The translations under genes and the position numbers were made by a program. Positions 25,421-33,406 of a stretch of 64,000 nucleotides of DNA are shown piece after piece; the stretch's first letter is position 1; the number at the start of each line of letters is the position of its first letter. This DNA comes from Nitratireductor sp. (GTDB taxonomy: Bacteria; Pseudomonadota; Alphaproteobacteria; Rhizobiales; Rhizobiaceae). The notes beneath the pieces were generated by a model. It made no database searches. It worked only from the letters and a program-made list of their open reading frames with translations, and was not told the origin of the DNA. The stretch spans positions 1-64,000 of the forward strand of contig JACKJU010000007.1 of assembly GCA_020637805.1 (NCBI GenBank), written 5' to 3'.

Positions 25421-25885
25421 ATGCGTTGCCCCTATTGCTCATCCACAGACAGCCAGGTGAAGGACTCGCGTCCGACCGAGGACGATACTGCGATCCGCCG
25501 CCGCCGCGTCTGCAATGATTGTGGTGGCCGCTTTACCACGTTTGAGCGCGTTCAATTGCGCGAACTCACTGTGCTGAAGAAGTCCGGCAAGCGGGTGCCC
25601 TTCGATCGCGACAAGCTCGCCCGCTCTGTTCAAACCGCCTTGCGCAAGCGTGATGCCGATCCCGAGCGTGTGGATCGCATGATTTCCGGCATTGTCAGGC
25701 AGCTTGAAGCGCGCGGCGAAGGCGATATTCCTGCCTCCGAAATCGGTCTTCTCGTCATGGAGGGCCTGAAGAACATCGACGAGGTCGCCTATGTGCGCTT
25801 CGCGTCGGTCTACAAGGATTTCAAGAACGTCGACGATTTCGAGGGTTTCCTGCACGAGATGGAAACCGCCGAGAAGCAAGACTGA
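25421..25885 (+). CDS. nrdR: transcriptional repressor NrdR
   Basis: 154 residues. A four-cysteine zinc ribbon (MRCPYCSSTDSQVKDSRPTE with the second pair in CNDCGGRF) precedes an ATP-cone domain (~46-135: LKKSGKRVPFDRDKLARSVQ). NrdR senses the adenylate nucleotide pool and represses ribonucleotide reductase genes. ATG 25421 fits the invariant N-terminus. glyA-nrdR-ribD order is common in alphaproteobacteria; here the rib genes begin only 4.5 kb further on because other genes intervene. Confidence 0.96.
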   Translation: MRCPYCSSTDSQVKDSRPTEDDTAIRRRRVCNDCGGRFTTFERVQLRELTVLKKSGKRVPFDRDKLARSVQTALRKRDADPERVDRMISGIVRQLEARGEGDIPASEIGLLVMEGLKNIDEVAYVRFASVYKDFKNVDDFEGFLHEMETAEKQD

Positions 25886-25902
25886 ACCTTAGGGAGAGCC
25901 AC

Positions 25903-27090
25903 ATGTCCAATTCCGTTGTCATTCTCGATGGCGCGCGCACCGCTATCGGAACCTTTGGCGGTTCCCTTTCGGGGATTGCGCCCACCGATCTGGCCATTTC
26001 GGTGGCCAAGGAGGCGATTGCCCGTTCGGGGGTGGAAGCCGCTGACATCGGTCAGACGGTCATGGGCAATGTCATCCATACCGAACCGAAGGACATGTAC
26101 ATGTCCCGCGTCACAGCGATTGGTGCCGGTGTTCCGGAAACCAGCCCGGCGCTGACCCTCAACCGGCTTTGTGGCAGCGGTCTGCAGGCGGTCGTTTCCG
26201 CATTCGAACAGATACTTCTTGGCAATGCTGCTATCGCACTGGCAGGTGGCGCCGAAAGCATGAGCAGGGCAGGGCATCTGGTCTCGGCTGCGCGTTCTGG
26301 TGCCAAGATGGGCGACATCTCCGGTGTCGACATGATGCTCGGAGCGCTGCATGACCCGTTCGGCCATGGGCACATGGGCATCACTGCGGAAAACGTGGCC
26401 GAACGTTACGGACTTGACCGTTCTGCCCAGGATGCCTTCGCGCTGGAATCCCACATGCGGGCCGCCAGGGCCCAGTCCGAGGGCCGGTTTGAGAGTCAGA
26501 TCCTGCCAATCGAGGTCAGGCAGCGCCGTGAAACCGTGGCATTCAAGACGGACGAAATGATCCGTGCAAGTGTGACGGCAGAAGATCTTGCGAAACTGCG
26601 CCCTGCATTCCGCAAGGAAGGCTCGGTAACCGCAGGCAACGCCAGCGGCATCAACGACGGTGCGGCAGCACTCGTTCTCGCCGAAGAGCAACTGGCCGAA
26701 CAGCGAGGACTCAAGCCCATGGCCAGGATCGTGGCCTCCGGTCTGGGCGGTGTCGCACCTGAGGTTATGGGGCTCGGCCCGATCCCGGCTAGCCGGCAGG
26801 CCCTAGACCGCGCCGGGCTGTCGGCGGCCGATCTCGACGTGATCGAGAGCAACGAGGCCTTTGCCGCGCAGGCTTGTGCGGTCAGCGCCGATCTCGGTCT
26901 GGACCCGGCGAAGGTCAACCCCAATGGCGGCGCGATTGCGATGGGCCATCCGGTCGGGGCATCAGGCGCGATTATCCTGATCAAGCTCCTGTACGAACTG
27001 GAACGCACCGGCGGCCGCTACGGTCTTGCCACCATGTGCATCGGTGGCGGGCAGGGCATTGCATTGATCGTCGAGAACCTTCGCCGGTAG
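25903..27090 (+). CDS. acetyl-CoA acetyltransferase (thiolase family)
   Basis: 395 residues. Thiolase II landmarks: nucleophilic Cys90 in TLNRLCGSGLQ, the second-site NEAFAAQACAVS, the histidine in AMGHPVGASGA and the C-terminal catalytic Cys in TMCIGGGQG. It condenses or cleaves acetoacetyl-CoA, as in polyhydroxybutyrate or ketone-body metabolism. No reductase or synthase partner (phaB, phaC) is next to it, so its pathway is open; the name phbA is not assigned. It starts 17 bp after nrdR with a ribosome binding site (AGGGAGAG). It is part of the block that separates nrdR from ribD. Confidence 0.94.
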   Translation: MSNSVVILDGARTAIGTFGGSLSGIAPTDLAISVAKEAIARSGVEAADIGQTVMGNVIHTEPKDMYMSRVTAIGAGVPETSPALTLNRLCGSGLQAVVSAFEQILLGNAAIALAGGAESMSRAGHLVSAARSGAKMGDISGVDMMLGALHDPFGHGHMGITAENVAERYGLDRSAQDAFALESHMRAARAQSEGRFESQILPIEVRQRRETVAFKTDEMIRASVTAEDLAKLRPAFRKEGSVTAGNASGINDGAAALVLAEEQLAEQRGLKPMARIVASGLGGVAPEVMGLGPIPASRQALDRAGLSAADLDVIESNEAFAAQACAVSADLGLDPAKVNPNGGAIAMGHPVGASGAIILIKLLYELERTGGRYGLATMCIGGGQGIALIVENLRR

Positions 27091-27163
27091 CAATTGGCAA
27101 AGCCGGGTTTCCTGAAGGGCAGCAGTTCCTGCCGAACATTCCTTGATCGCGCCGGAGCTGGCG

Positions 27164-27931
27164 TCAAACGGCAAACAGCCTGCCGTTTTCGGGCAACTTG
27201 TCGTCAATTCCGGCAAGCCGCAGGCAATGCCACGCCAGCGCATGGTTGGAAGATGTAACCGGTATGCCGAGTTCGGCTTCGATTTCGGCAACACTTTCAG
27301 CGATGCGGACGGATGTGCAGGAGATGAAGACTGCATCCGCGTCTGCGCCTTCAAGCATACGCGCAATTGCCGACTTGAGACTCGCGGTATCGATGGCCGC
27401 GACGACAGGATCGTTCGGTTCGTTGAAGCTGCCGAACACCGGCACTTCGAAACCGGCTTCCTCGACGGTCTGCTGAACCATCACGTTGACCGGCTTTTCG
27501 TAAGGGGTAAGAAGCGCGATGCGTTTCGCGCCGAGCGCCCTGAAAGCCTCGAAAGCGGCATGTGCGGGATTTGTCGTTGCCGCTTCGGGTTTGGCCGCCT
27601 TGAGCTTTTCGGCGACAATCGGAGTACCCAGCACGATTGCAGCCGAGGTGCATGCAAACGCCAGTACGTCAACCGTATCACCCGGCAGGATGAGTTCCGC
27701 AGTTCGCGTGATCAGCGGCTCCATGGCGCGCAGGGTTTCGGGCGTGATCTGCGGAGAGTTGGCGATGCGTGCGTGGTAGAAATCAACGCCGGGTATCGAG
27801 ATCATGTGCCGGAATTCGTGCTCGATCGTGTAGTCGCTTGCAAGAACCACAATGCCAATTCTTGCGCGCGAGGCGATGACCTTCTCCGTTTTGAAGGGAA
27901 GGTTTTCGATCATCAACGTCTCAGCCACCAT
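27164..27931 (-). CDS. Asp/Glu racemase superfamily protein (maleate isomerase/EutA-like)
   Basis: 255 residues. The two catalytic cysteines of the racemase/maleate isomerase superfamily are at Cys94 (LAFACTSAAIV) and Cys205 (FISCTSVRI), with GIPVTSSNHALAWH near the end. It could racemise an acidic amino acid or isomerise a dicarboxylate. It overlaps the end of the DadA-type gene by 11 bp (27921-27931), so translation is probably coupled, and a RidA gene lies further upstream on the same strand. That context favours an amino-acid substrate over maleate, but the substrate is not proven. Confidence 0.85.
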   Translation of the reverse strand: MVAETLMIENLPFKTEKVIASRARIGIVVLASDYTIEHEFRHMISIPGVDFYHARIANSPQITPETLRAMEPLITRTAELILPGDTVDVLAFACTSAAIVLGTPIVAEKLKAAKPEAATTNPAHAAFEAFRALGAKRIALLTPYEKPVNVMVQQTVEEAGFEVPVFGSFNEPNDPVVAAIDTASLKSAIARMLEGADADAVFISCTSVRIAESVAEIEAELGIPVTSSNHALAWHCLRLAGIDDKLPENGRLFAV

Positions 27932-29168
27932 ATCTCATGCCTTCGTTCGAGTGAGAGAGAGACTTCTGGGCGACGAGATCGGCTGTCATGCGTGCGCAGC
28001 CATTCGCCATCGTCCAGCCCATGTGTCCATGGCCGGTATTGATGAACAGGTTGTCGATAGGTGAGCGGTCGACAACCGGGAGACCGGTTGGTGTCATCGG
28101 GCGCAGGCCTGCCCAGTATTCGATGCCAGAGGCACCGAGCTTCTGGCCGAACAGTTCGCGCGCCTTCTCCAGCATGACCCTGAAATCGGAAGGCTTGTGG
28201 GAGTTAGAATAACCTGCAATCTCGGCGGTTGCCGTAAGCCGGATCCGGTTCCCCATCGGGCAATAGGCCAGAAGGTTCTCCTCATCCACGCCGCCAATCG
28301 CGGGAGGTGTGTCCAGATCGGCTGCCGGTACCGTGACCGAATATCCCTTTACGGGGTAGATCGGCAGATCGATGCCGAGTTTTTCTGCAAGGTGCGGGCT
28401 GTAGACACCCAGGCACAAGACGAAGGCGTCCGCCGCCACGGGTCCGGAAGTGGTTTCGACCGAGTGCAGGAGGCCGTCCTTGCGGACAAATCCGGTGACC
28501 GTCGTGTTGTAACGGATGTCGGCACCCATGCCGGCGCAGGCCTTGGCAAGTTCGCGGGTGAATATCCGCGCATCGCCGCTTGAATCGCTGGGCGTATAAA
28601 GTCCCCCGGCGACGGCGTGGCGTGCGGTCTCCAGCCCCGGGTCCGTCTCGATTACTTCGTCGCGTGAAAGCTGCCGTACCTCCAGGCCCTGCTCGCGCAG
28701 CAGATCGGCCTTCTTCGATGCTGCAGAATACCGTTCCGGACTTCTGTAGAAGTACAGAAGCCCGCCCGAACGCCCGTCATATTCAACGCCGGTTTCGCCG
28801 GTAACCTCGTCGAGCATGGATTGGGAATACTGGCAAAGCCGGGCCTTTATGCAGGTGTTCGCAGCCGCGCGCTCGGCAGTGCACTGTCCGAGAAAGGCAA
28901 GCGACCAGCGCCACTGCCTCATGGAAAACCTGGGCGAGAACCGTATCGCCTGATCGCCACGGTAAAGGGACCGCAGCATCATTCCCGGTGCTGCAGGCGA
29001 TCCCCAGGCATAGGCATGCCCCGGTGCCACAAGCCCTGCATTCGCGTAACTGGTGAATTGTGCCGCTTCGGCCTCTCGTTCGAGGATGGTGACCGAGTGC
29101 CCGTCTTTCAGGAGCTGGTAGGCAGTGGAGACCCCTACGACGCCTGCACCAAGAACAACTACATGCAT
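27921..29168 (-). CDS. FAD-dependent D-amino-acid dehydrogenase (DadA-like)
   Basis: 415 residues, close to E. coli DadA. The FAD-binding Rossmann motif is VVVLGAGVVGVSTAYQL. FAD contacts and the substrate domain follow (TSYANAGLVAPGHAYAWGSP, GLRPMTPTGLPVVDRSP) and the C-terminal FINTGHGHMGWTMA closes the flavin site. Such enzymes deaminate D-amino acids to 2-oxoacids via imines, passing electrons to the respiratory chain. The preceding RidA would clear reactive enamines; the following racemase-like protein would interconvert isomers. dadA is not assigned because paralogues in this family use other amines. Confidence 0.9.
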   Translation of the reverse strand: MHVVVLGAGVVGVSTAYQLLKDGHSVTILEREAEAAQFTSYANAGLVAPGHAYAWGSPAAPGMMLRSLYRGDQAIRFSPRFSMRQWRWSLAFLGQCTAERAAANTCIKARLCQYSQSMLDEVTGETGVEYDGRSGGLLYFYRSPERYSAASKKADLLREQGLEVRQLSRDEVIETDPGLETARHAVAGGLYTPSDSSGDARIFTRELAKACAGMGADIRYNTTVTGFVRKDGLLHSVETTSGPVAADAFVLCLGVYSPHLAEKLGIDLPIYPVKGYSVTVPAADLDTPPAIGGVDEENLLAYCPMGNRIRLTATAEIAGYSNSHKPSDFRVMLEKARELFGQKLGASGIEYWAGLRPMTPTGLPVVDRSPIDNLFINTGHGHMGWTMANGCARMTADLVAQKSLSHSNEGMRYGG

Positions 29169-29199
29169 CGGGGCTCTCCTTGCCTATGCGGGCATGCGG

Positions 29200-29553
29200 T
29201 TAACGGGCAGCTATCAACCCGATCTCGACGGTGAACTGGGGTGCGGCAAGCCGAGGGGATTCCACGGCTGCCCGGCACGGCGCTGCGCCGCCCTTCGACC
29301 ATTCGTCCCATACCTCGTTCATCTCCGCAAAATCGTCCATGCTGCACAGCCAGATCGTCGCGGTCAGCGCCTTCGACTTGTCGGTACCGGCCTCGGCAAG
29401 AAGTTCATCGATCTGTGCGAGAATTGCCCTGGTCTGATCTGCCACACTTGCGCCGGGCGCCTTCAATGCGACCTGTCCAGCCAGGTAAACGGTGTCGCCG
29501 TGGATCACGACCTGGCTCATGCGGTCGTTCGTGTAAAGGCGCTTGATTGTCAT
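29200..29553 (-). CDS. RidA family protein (enamine/imine deaminase)
   Basis: 117 residues from ATG 29553, preceded by AGAGGAGC. The trimeric YjgF/RidA fold is indicated by YLAGQVALKAPGASV, QTRAILAQIDELL and the substrate Arg in AAPCRAAVESP. RidA hydrolyses reactive 2-aminoacrylate and other enamine/imine intermediates to 2-oxoacids. Here it leads a three-gene unit with a DadA-type oxidase and a racemase-like protein, 31 bp upstream of the oxidase gene, and is divergent from a GntR regulator with a palindromic operator between them. Confidence 0.92.
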   Translation of the reverse strand: MTIKRLYTNDRMSQVVIHGDTVYLAGQVALKAPGASVADQTRAILAQIDELLAEAGTDKSKALTATIWLCSMDDFAEMNEVWDEWSKGGAAPCRAAVESPRLAAPQFTVEIGLIAAR

Positions 29554-29601
29554 CTGGTGGCTCCTCTTGAAAGTTGTATGGCACAGACCTAGCACAGCAA
29601 G

Positions 29602-29624
29602 GCAAAAGTGTATACACATTTTGC
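29602..29624. promoter_or_regulatory. palindromic GntR/FCD-type operator
   Basis: A perfect GTGTATACAC core (29608-29617) is flanked by GCAAAA and TTTTGC arms with one extra base. GntR/FadR-type regulators prefer such GT-N-AC dyads. It lies between the divergent ridA and GntR genes, 24 bp before the GntR start. Confidence 0.7.
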
Positions 29625-29647
29625 CAGTGAGCAACAGGTATTCGGGT

Positions 29648-30304
29648 ATGGCAAAGCGCAAGGCGAACGGTGTCGAGCGGGTCTACGAACTGGCCAAGAA
29701 ACGGGCGATGGACTTTACCTTCGCGCCGGGACAGAAGATCAAGGAGGGTGAACTGGCGGCCGAATTCGGCGTCAGCCGCATTCCCGTGCGCGAGGCGCTC
29801 AACCGCCTGGTGACCGAAGGCTTCATGACTTTCGTGCCCAACAAGGGCTTTCACTGCCGGGAAATGGACGCTGAAGAAATCCACTCGCTCTACCAGGTTC
29901 GCGCGGCGCTTGAGATGTGGGCGTTCCGCACCACCTGCCGGACGGCGGGGTCATCCGATCTTGAAGCCTTCTGCGACTACTGGTCGGCATCAGGCGTAAC
30001 CGATGACTTCGAGAGTCTGGATATCTATGACGCCAGGTTTCATTCGGCCATGGCAGGCCTCTGCGGCAACCGGCTGCTGGTACGCGATCTCAGGCAGATC
30101 GAGGAAAAGATCCTGGCCTTCCGCAACCTCGAGCTGAATGACATCGTAAGGCGAACGAGGACGTTGGCTGAGCACGCCCGGATAATTTCCTTGCTGCGTG
30201 AAAGAGAAGGAGAGCAGGGAGCGCTCGTGCTTGAGCGCCACATTCTCGACAGCGCGGAAAATGCCATCCGCACCGCGCAGCAACTGTTTCTGGAACTGGC
30301 CTGA
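29648..30304 (+). CDS. GntR family transcriptional regulator (FCD domain)
   Basis: 218 residues. ATG 29648 (MAKRKANGVERVYELAKKRA) is used because the longer frame runs through the operator. Winged HTH at ~10-75: PGQKIKEGELAAEFGVSRIP then VREALNRLVTEGF. The helical FCD ligand domain follows (~85-210: LYQVRAALEMWAF, the metal-type DARFHSAMAGLCGN and a late histidine in VLERHILDSAENA). It is divergent from the RidA/DadA/racemase unit, which it most likely represses or activates in response to an amino acid or organic acid. Confidence 0.93.
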   Translation: MAKRKANGVERVYELAKKRAMDFTFAPGQKIKEGELAAEFGVSRIPVREALNRLVTEGFMTFVPNKGFHCREMDAEEIHSLYQVRAALEMWAFRTTCRTAGSSDLEAFCDYWSASGVTDDFESLDIYDARFHSAMAGLCGNRLLVRDLRQIEEKILAFRNLELNDIVRRTRTLAEHARIISLLREREGEQGALVLERHILDSAENAIRTAQQLFLELA

Positions 30305-30407
30305 CAGCACTTGAGATTTGGCAAAGCGCACCGCCCGCCTTCTTCAAACGCGTTGTTCGTCGACAATCGCTATTCCCTAATCCGCGATCACCAGTTATTT
30401 GACCTGC

Positions 30408-31556
30408 ATGCCGACGACCGAACTAGATCAGCGATACATGGCCGCAGCCATTCGGCTTGCCCGCCGCAATCAGGGACAGACAGGAACGAACCCGTCGGTC
30501 GCCTGCCTGATCGTTCGCCATGATGCATCAGGCAGTCATGTTGTCGGCAGTGGTATCACGCAGAAGGGGGGACGTCCCCACGCCGAGCCTGTTGCGCTTG
30601 CAGAGGCTGGCGAGCTGGCGCGCGGCGCAACCGCCTATGTAACGCTCGAACCTTGCGCCCATCACGGCGCAACGCCGCCCTGCGCCGAAACCCTGATATC
30701 TGCAGGTGTGGCCCGCGTCGTTACCGCGGTGGTCGATCCGGACGGCCGAGTTCACGGCAAGGGCCACGCAATGCTGCGCGAGGCGGGCATAGCCGTTGAA
30801 GCCGGATTGATGGCGCAGGAGGCGAAGGACGGACTTCGTGCCTATCTGATTCACAAGACGATGAAACGCCCGCAAGTGACTCTGAAGCTTGCGGTTTCCG
30901 CCGATGGCATGCTTGGCGTTCGCGGTTCGGGACAGGTTGCGATCACCGGTGCGGCTGCGCGCGCACAGACCCATCTCATGCGCGCGCGCCACCACGCGAT
31001 CCTCATCGGGTCCGGGACGGTCATCGAGGATGATCCCGAATTGACCTGCCGCCTGGAAGGGCTCCAGGCGCGTTCGCCAAGGCGCATTGTTCTCGATCCT
31101 GCGGCGGCTATCCCGCTTGGCTCGAAGCTGATGAAGACCGCCAGCGCCGTCCCCACCATCGTCGCTGCATCTTCCGATATCGACCCGGCCAGGCGGGATG
31201 CGCTTGCGGCCGCCGGATGCTTGGTAATGCCTTGCGAGACGGTCGGCGGCAAAGTCGCGCTGCCGGAACTGCTCGAAGACCTCGCGGCCACGGGTATCAT
31301 GAGCCTGATGGTCGAGGGAGGTGCACGTGTTGCCGCTTCATTCCTGGAGGCGGGGCTGGTCGACGAGATCGTACTGTTCGAGGGGCCGGTTGAGGTCGGC
31401 AACGACGAGGGCGCGATCCCTTCGCCCGTGACCGCATCGACGCTTCCCGCAGGTTTTGAGGAGTGTGACCGGCTTGTATTGCCGCATGTCGCGGCTGGCG
31501 GGAAAATGCTTGGCACGGATATCATGATCCGCTACGTCAGGGCAGATCAGGAGTAG
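30408..31556 (+). CDS. ribD: bifunctional diaminohydroxyphosphoribosylaminopyrimidine deaminase/5-amino-6-(5-phosphoribosylamino)uracil reductase
   Basis: 382 residues. It carries out the second and third steps of riboflavin synthesis: deamination (N-terminal cytidine-deaminase fold) and NADPH-dependent reduction (C-terminal DHFR-like fold). The zinc motif is HAEPVAL...EPCAHHGATPPCAE; the reductase part starts near residue 155 (LKLAVSADGMLG). ATG 30408 (MPTTELDQRYMAAA) is preferred to the upstream TTG; no good ribosome binding site is seen. It heads the ribD-ribE-ribH-nusB-thiL run, with ribE 5 bp downstream. Confidence 0.95.
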   Translation: MPTTELDQRYMAAAIRLARRNQGQTGTNPSVACLIVRHDASGSHVVGSGITQKGGRPHAEPVALAEAGELARGATAYVTLEPCAHHGATPPCAETLISAGVARVVTAVVDPDGRVHGKGHAMLREAGIAVEAGLMAQEAKDGLRAYLIHKTMKRPQVTLKLAVSADGMLGVRGSGQVAITGAAARAQTHLMRARHHAILIGSGTVIEDDPELTCRLEGLQARSPRRIVLDPAAAIPLGSKLMKTASAVPTIVAASSDIDPARRDALAAAGCLVMPCETVGGKVALPELLEDLAATGIMSLMVEGGARVAASFLEAGLVDEIVLFEGPVEVGNDEGAIPSPVTASTLPAGFEECDRLVLPHVAAGGKMLGTDIMIRYVRADQE

Positions 31557-31561
31557 CGGAA

Positions 31562-32152
31562 ATGTTCACGGGTATCGTCACGCAGATCGGCACGCTCGAC
31601 GAGGTGCGCCAGCGCGACAAGGGCAAGGTCTTTCGCGTGCGTTCGGGGTTTGATTATTCGACGCTGGATATCGGCGCGTCGGTTGCACATGCGGGCGTCT
31701 GCCTCACGGTGACTGCAACCGGCGATGGTTGGCACGAGGTAGAGGCCTGGGAAGAGGCATTGCGCGTCACCGTGCTGGGCGGCTGGAATTCTGGACAGCG
31801 GATGAACCTGGAACGTTCACTGAGGATTGGTGACGAATTGGGCGGGCACATGGTTTCGGGCCATGTGGATGGCATCGCAACCATCGTGGAAACCCGGCAA
31901 GAAGGCGAAGCCACACGGTTCGTGATCGAAGCCCCCGAAAATCTTGCGAGGTTCATCGCGCCCAAGGGGTCGGTCGCGTTGGACGGTACGTCGCTTACGG
32001 TCAACGGCGTGGACGGCAATCGCTTCGACGTGCTGCTGATCGCCCACACCCTCGAAGTCACCACATGGGGTGACCGCAAGGCAGGCGACAGCCTCAATAT
32101 CGAGATCGACCAGATGGCCCGCTACGCGGCGCGCCTGATGGAATATCGCTGA
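31562..32152 (+). CDS. ribE: riboflavin synthase alpha chain
   Basis: 196 residues. It dismutates two molecules of 6,7-dimethyl-8-ribityllumazine into riboflavin and the pyrimidine precursor. The two lumazine-binding repeats start MFTGIVTQIGTLDEV and, near residue 97, with GHVDGIATIVETRQEGE; the first repeat has SVAHAGVCLTVTA and the second SVALDGTSLTVNG. It follows ribD by 5 bp with GGAGTAGCGGAA as ribosome binding site. The 225-bp gap to ribH (32153-32377) is unusually long for this operon; it holds no gene I can support. Confidence 0.96.
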   Translation: MFTGIVTQIGTLDEVRQRDKGKVFRVRSGFDYSTLDIGASVAHAGVCLTVTATGDGWHEVEAWEEALRVTVLGGWNSGQRMNLERSLRIGDELGGHMVSGHVDGIATIVETRQEGEATRFVIEAPENLARFIAPKGSVALDGTSLTVNGVDGNRFDVLLIAHTLEVTTWGDRKAGDSLNIEIDQMARYAARLMEYR

Positions 32153-32377
32153 TCCACTTGAATGACAGCAAAATTGATGACGGGCGAGCAAGATTTGCCT
32201 TGCCTCGCAGAACGGCACATGTTTCTTGGCGCGCGGGCAGGAATCCCGGCTATGCCGGTCCACTCCGGTTTGAAAATGCCGGGCCGGCCCAAACGCAAAG
32301 ACAGATCAGAATGACCATTGAGTTTCACGTTGCCGTTAGATCGTGAACCCTCGAATGACATCGCAAGGAATGCTGAC

Positions 32378-32824
32378 ATGGCGACCAAACCCCATCTGCT
32401 GATTGTCGAGGCGAGATTCTACGACGATCTATCCGATGCGCTGCTGGAAGGCGCCAAGGCGGCCCTTGATGAGGCTGGCGCGACCTATGATGTCGTGACC
32501 GTCCCGGGCGCACTTGAGGTGCCTGGTGCGATTGCCCTCGCGCTTGACGCTGAGGAGGATGACGGCACCGAGTATGACGGCTACGTGGCGCTTGGCGTGG
32601 TCATTCGTGGCGAGACCCACCACTTCGACATCGTTGCCAATGAATCCGCGCGCGCAATCATGGACCTGACGCTTGAAGCCAACGTGATCGGCAATGGTAT
32701 CCTGACCACGGAAAACGGCGAACAGGCATGGGAACGGGCAAGCGTCAGCAAGCTTGACAAGGGTGGCTTCGCTGCCCGCGCGGCGCTCACCATGATCGAA
32801 CTGCGCGACAGGCTGGGAGGCTGA
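32378..32824 (+). CDS. ribH: 6,7-dimethyl-8-ribityllumazine synthase
   Basis: 148 residues from ATG 32378 (MATKPHLLIVEARFYDDL), chosen over an upstream frame extension. It makes lumazine from the ribD product and 3,4-dihydroxybutanone phosphate, usually as an icosahedral or decameric shell. Family motifs are VPGALEVPGAIALAL, GVVIRGETHHFDIVANES and GNGILTTENGEQAWERA. ribD, ribE and ribH all lie here, but a ribBA gene (dihydroxybutanone phosphate synthase/GTP cyclohydrolase II) is absent from the window. nusB follows 3 bp after the stop. Confidence 0.95.
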   Translation: MATKPHLLIVEARFYDDLSDALLEGAKAALDEAGATYDVVTVPGALEVPGAIALALDAEEDDGTEYDGYVALGVVIRGETHHFDIVANESARAIMDLTLEANVIGNGILTTENGEQAWERASVSKLDKGGFAARAALTMIELRDRLGG

Positions 32825-32827
32825 ACC

Positions 32828-33406
32828 TTGACATCGCCTGCCAGTGACCGCCGGGAAGAAAAGCCCGTAAAACGTGCCAATCAGCGCGGCGTGGCGCGCC
32901 TTGCCGCTGTGCAGGCGCTCTACCAGATGGACCTTACCGGCGCGAAGCTGATGGACGTCGTCAACGAGTTCGAGAATTTCCGGATTGGCCGCGAGGTCGA
33001 CTCGGAAGAGAGCGACGACATTTACCTGGAAGCAGACCGCCAGTGGTTCCGCGCAATCCTTTCGGGTGTTGTTGCCGAGCAGAAGAAACTGGACCCGCTC
33101 ATTCACCGCAATCTGCCTCCGGACTGGCCGCTTCAGCGTATCGAGACCCTGTTGCGGTCCATCCTGCGCGCCGGGACATGGGAGTTGAACTTCAAACGAG
33201 ACGTGCCCGCTCGCGTCATCATCAGCGAATATGTGGATGTCGCCAAGGCGTTCTTCGAGGAGGACGAACCGAAGCTGGTGAACGGACTTCTCGACCGGCT
33301 GGCGCGTCTCTCGCGCGAAGGCGGTGACGGCCTGCGCGACAAGCCGGAGGAGCAGACGGAAGCTGCGCCCGGACCGGGTGGCGAAGAAGATGGCGAAACG
33401 GCCTGA
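32828..33406 (+). CDS. nusB: transcription antitermination factor NusB
   Basis: 192 residues; NusB is usually ~140-165. The extra length is a C-terminal acidic/Gly-rich tail (GDGLRDKPEEQTEAAPGPGG onward). The core is clear: KRANQRGVARLAAVQALYQM, then ILRAGTWELNF and ISEYVDVAKAFFEEDEPK with NGLLDRLAR. It binds NusE (S10) and boxA RNA in rRNA antitermination. The TTG start at 32828 is supported by GGGAGG at the end of ribH and the 3-bp gap. thiL begins inside the nusB 3' end (17-bp overlap). Confidence 0.94.
   Translation: MTSPASDRREEKPVKRANQRGVARLAAVQALYQMDLTGAKLMDVVNEFENFRIGREVDSEESDDIYLEADRQWFRAILSGVVAEQKKLDPLIHRNLPPDWPLQRIETLLRSILRAGTWELNFKRDVPARVIISEYVDVAKAFFEEDEPKLVNGLLDRLARLSREGGDGLRDKPEEQTEAAPGPGGEEDGETA

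Noticed and set aside
30305..30407. Possible FMN riboswitch before ribD
   Set aside because: The short gap has none of the conserved FMN aptamer segments, and none were seen before ribH either.
32158..32346. Small 62-codon plus-strand frame between ribE and ribH
   Set aside because: No ribosome binding site, Arg/Ala/Gly-rich sequence with no hydrophobic core, and no recognisable family.
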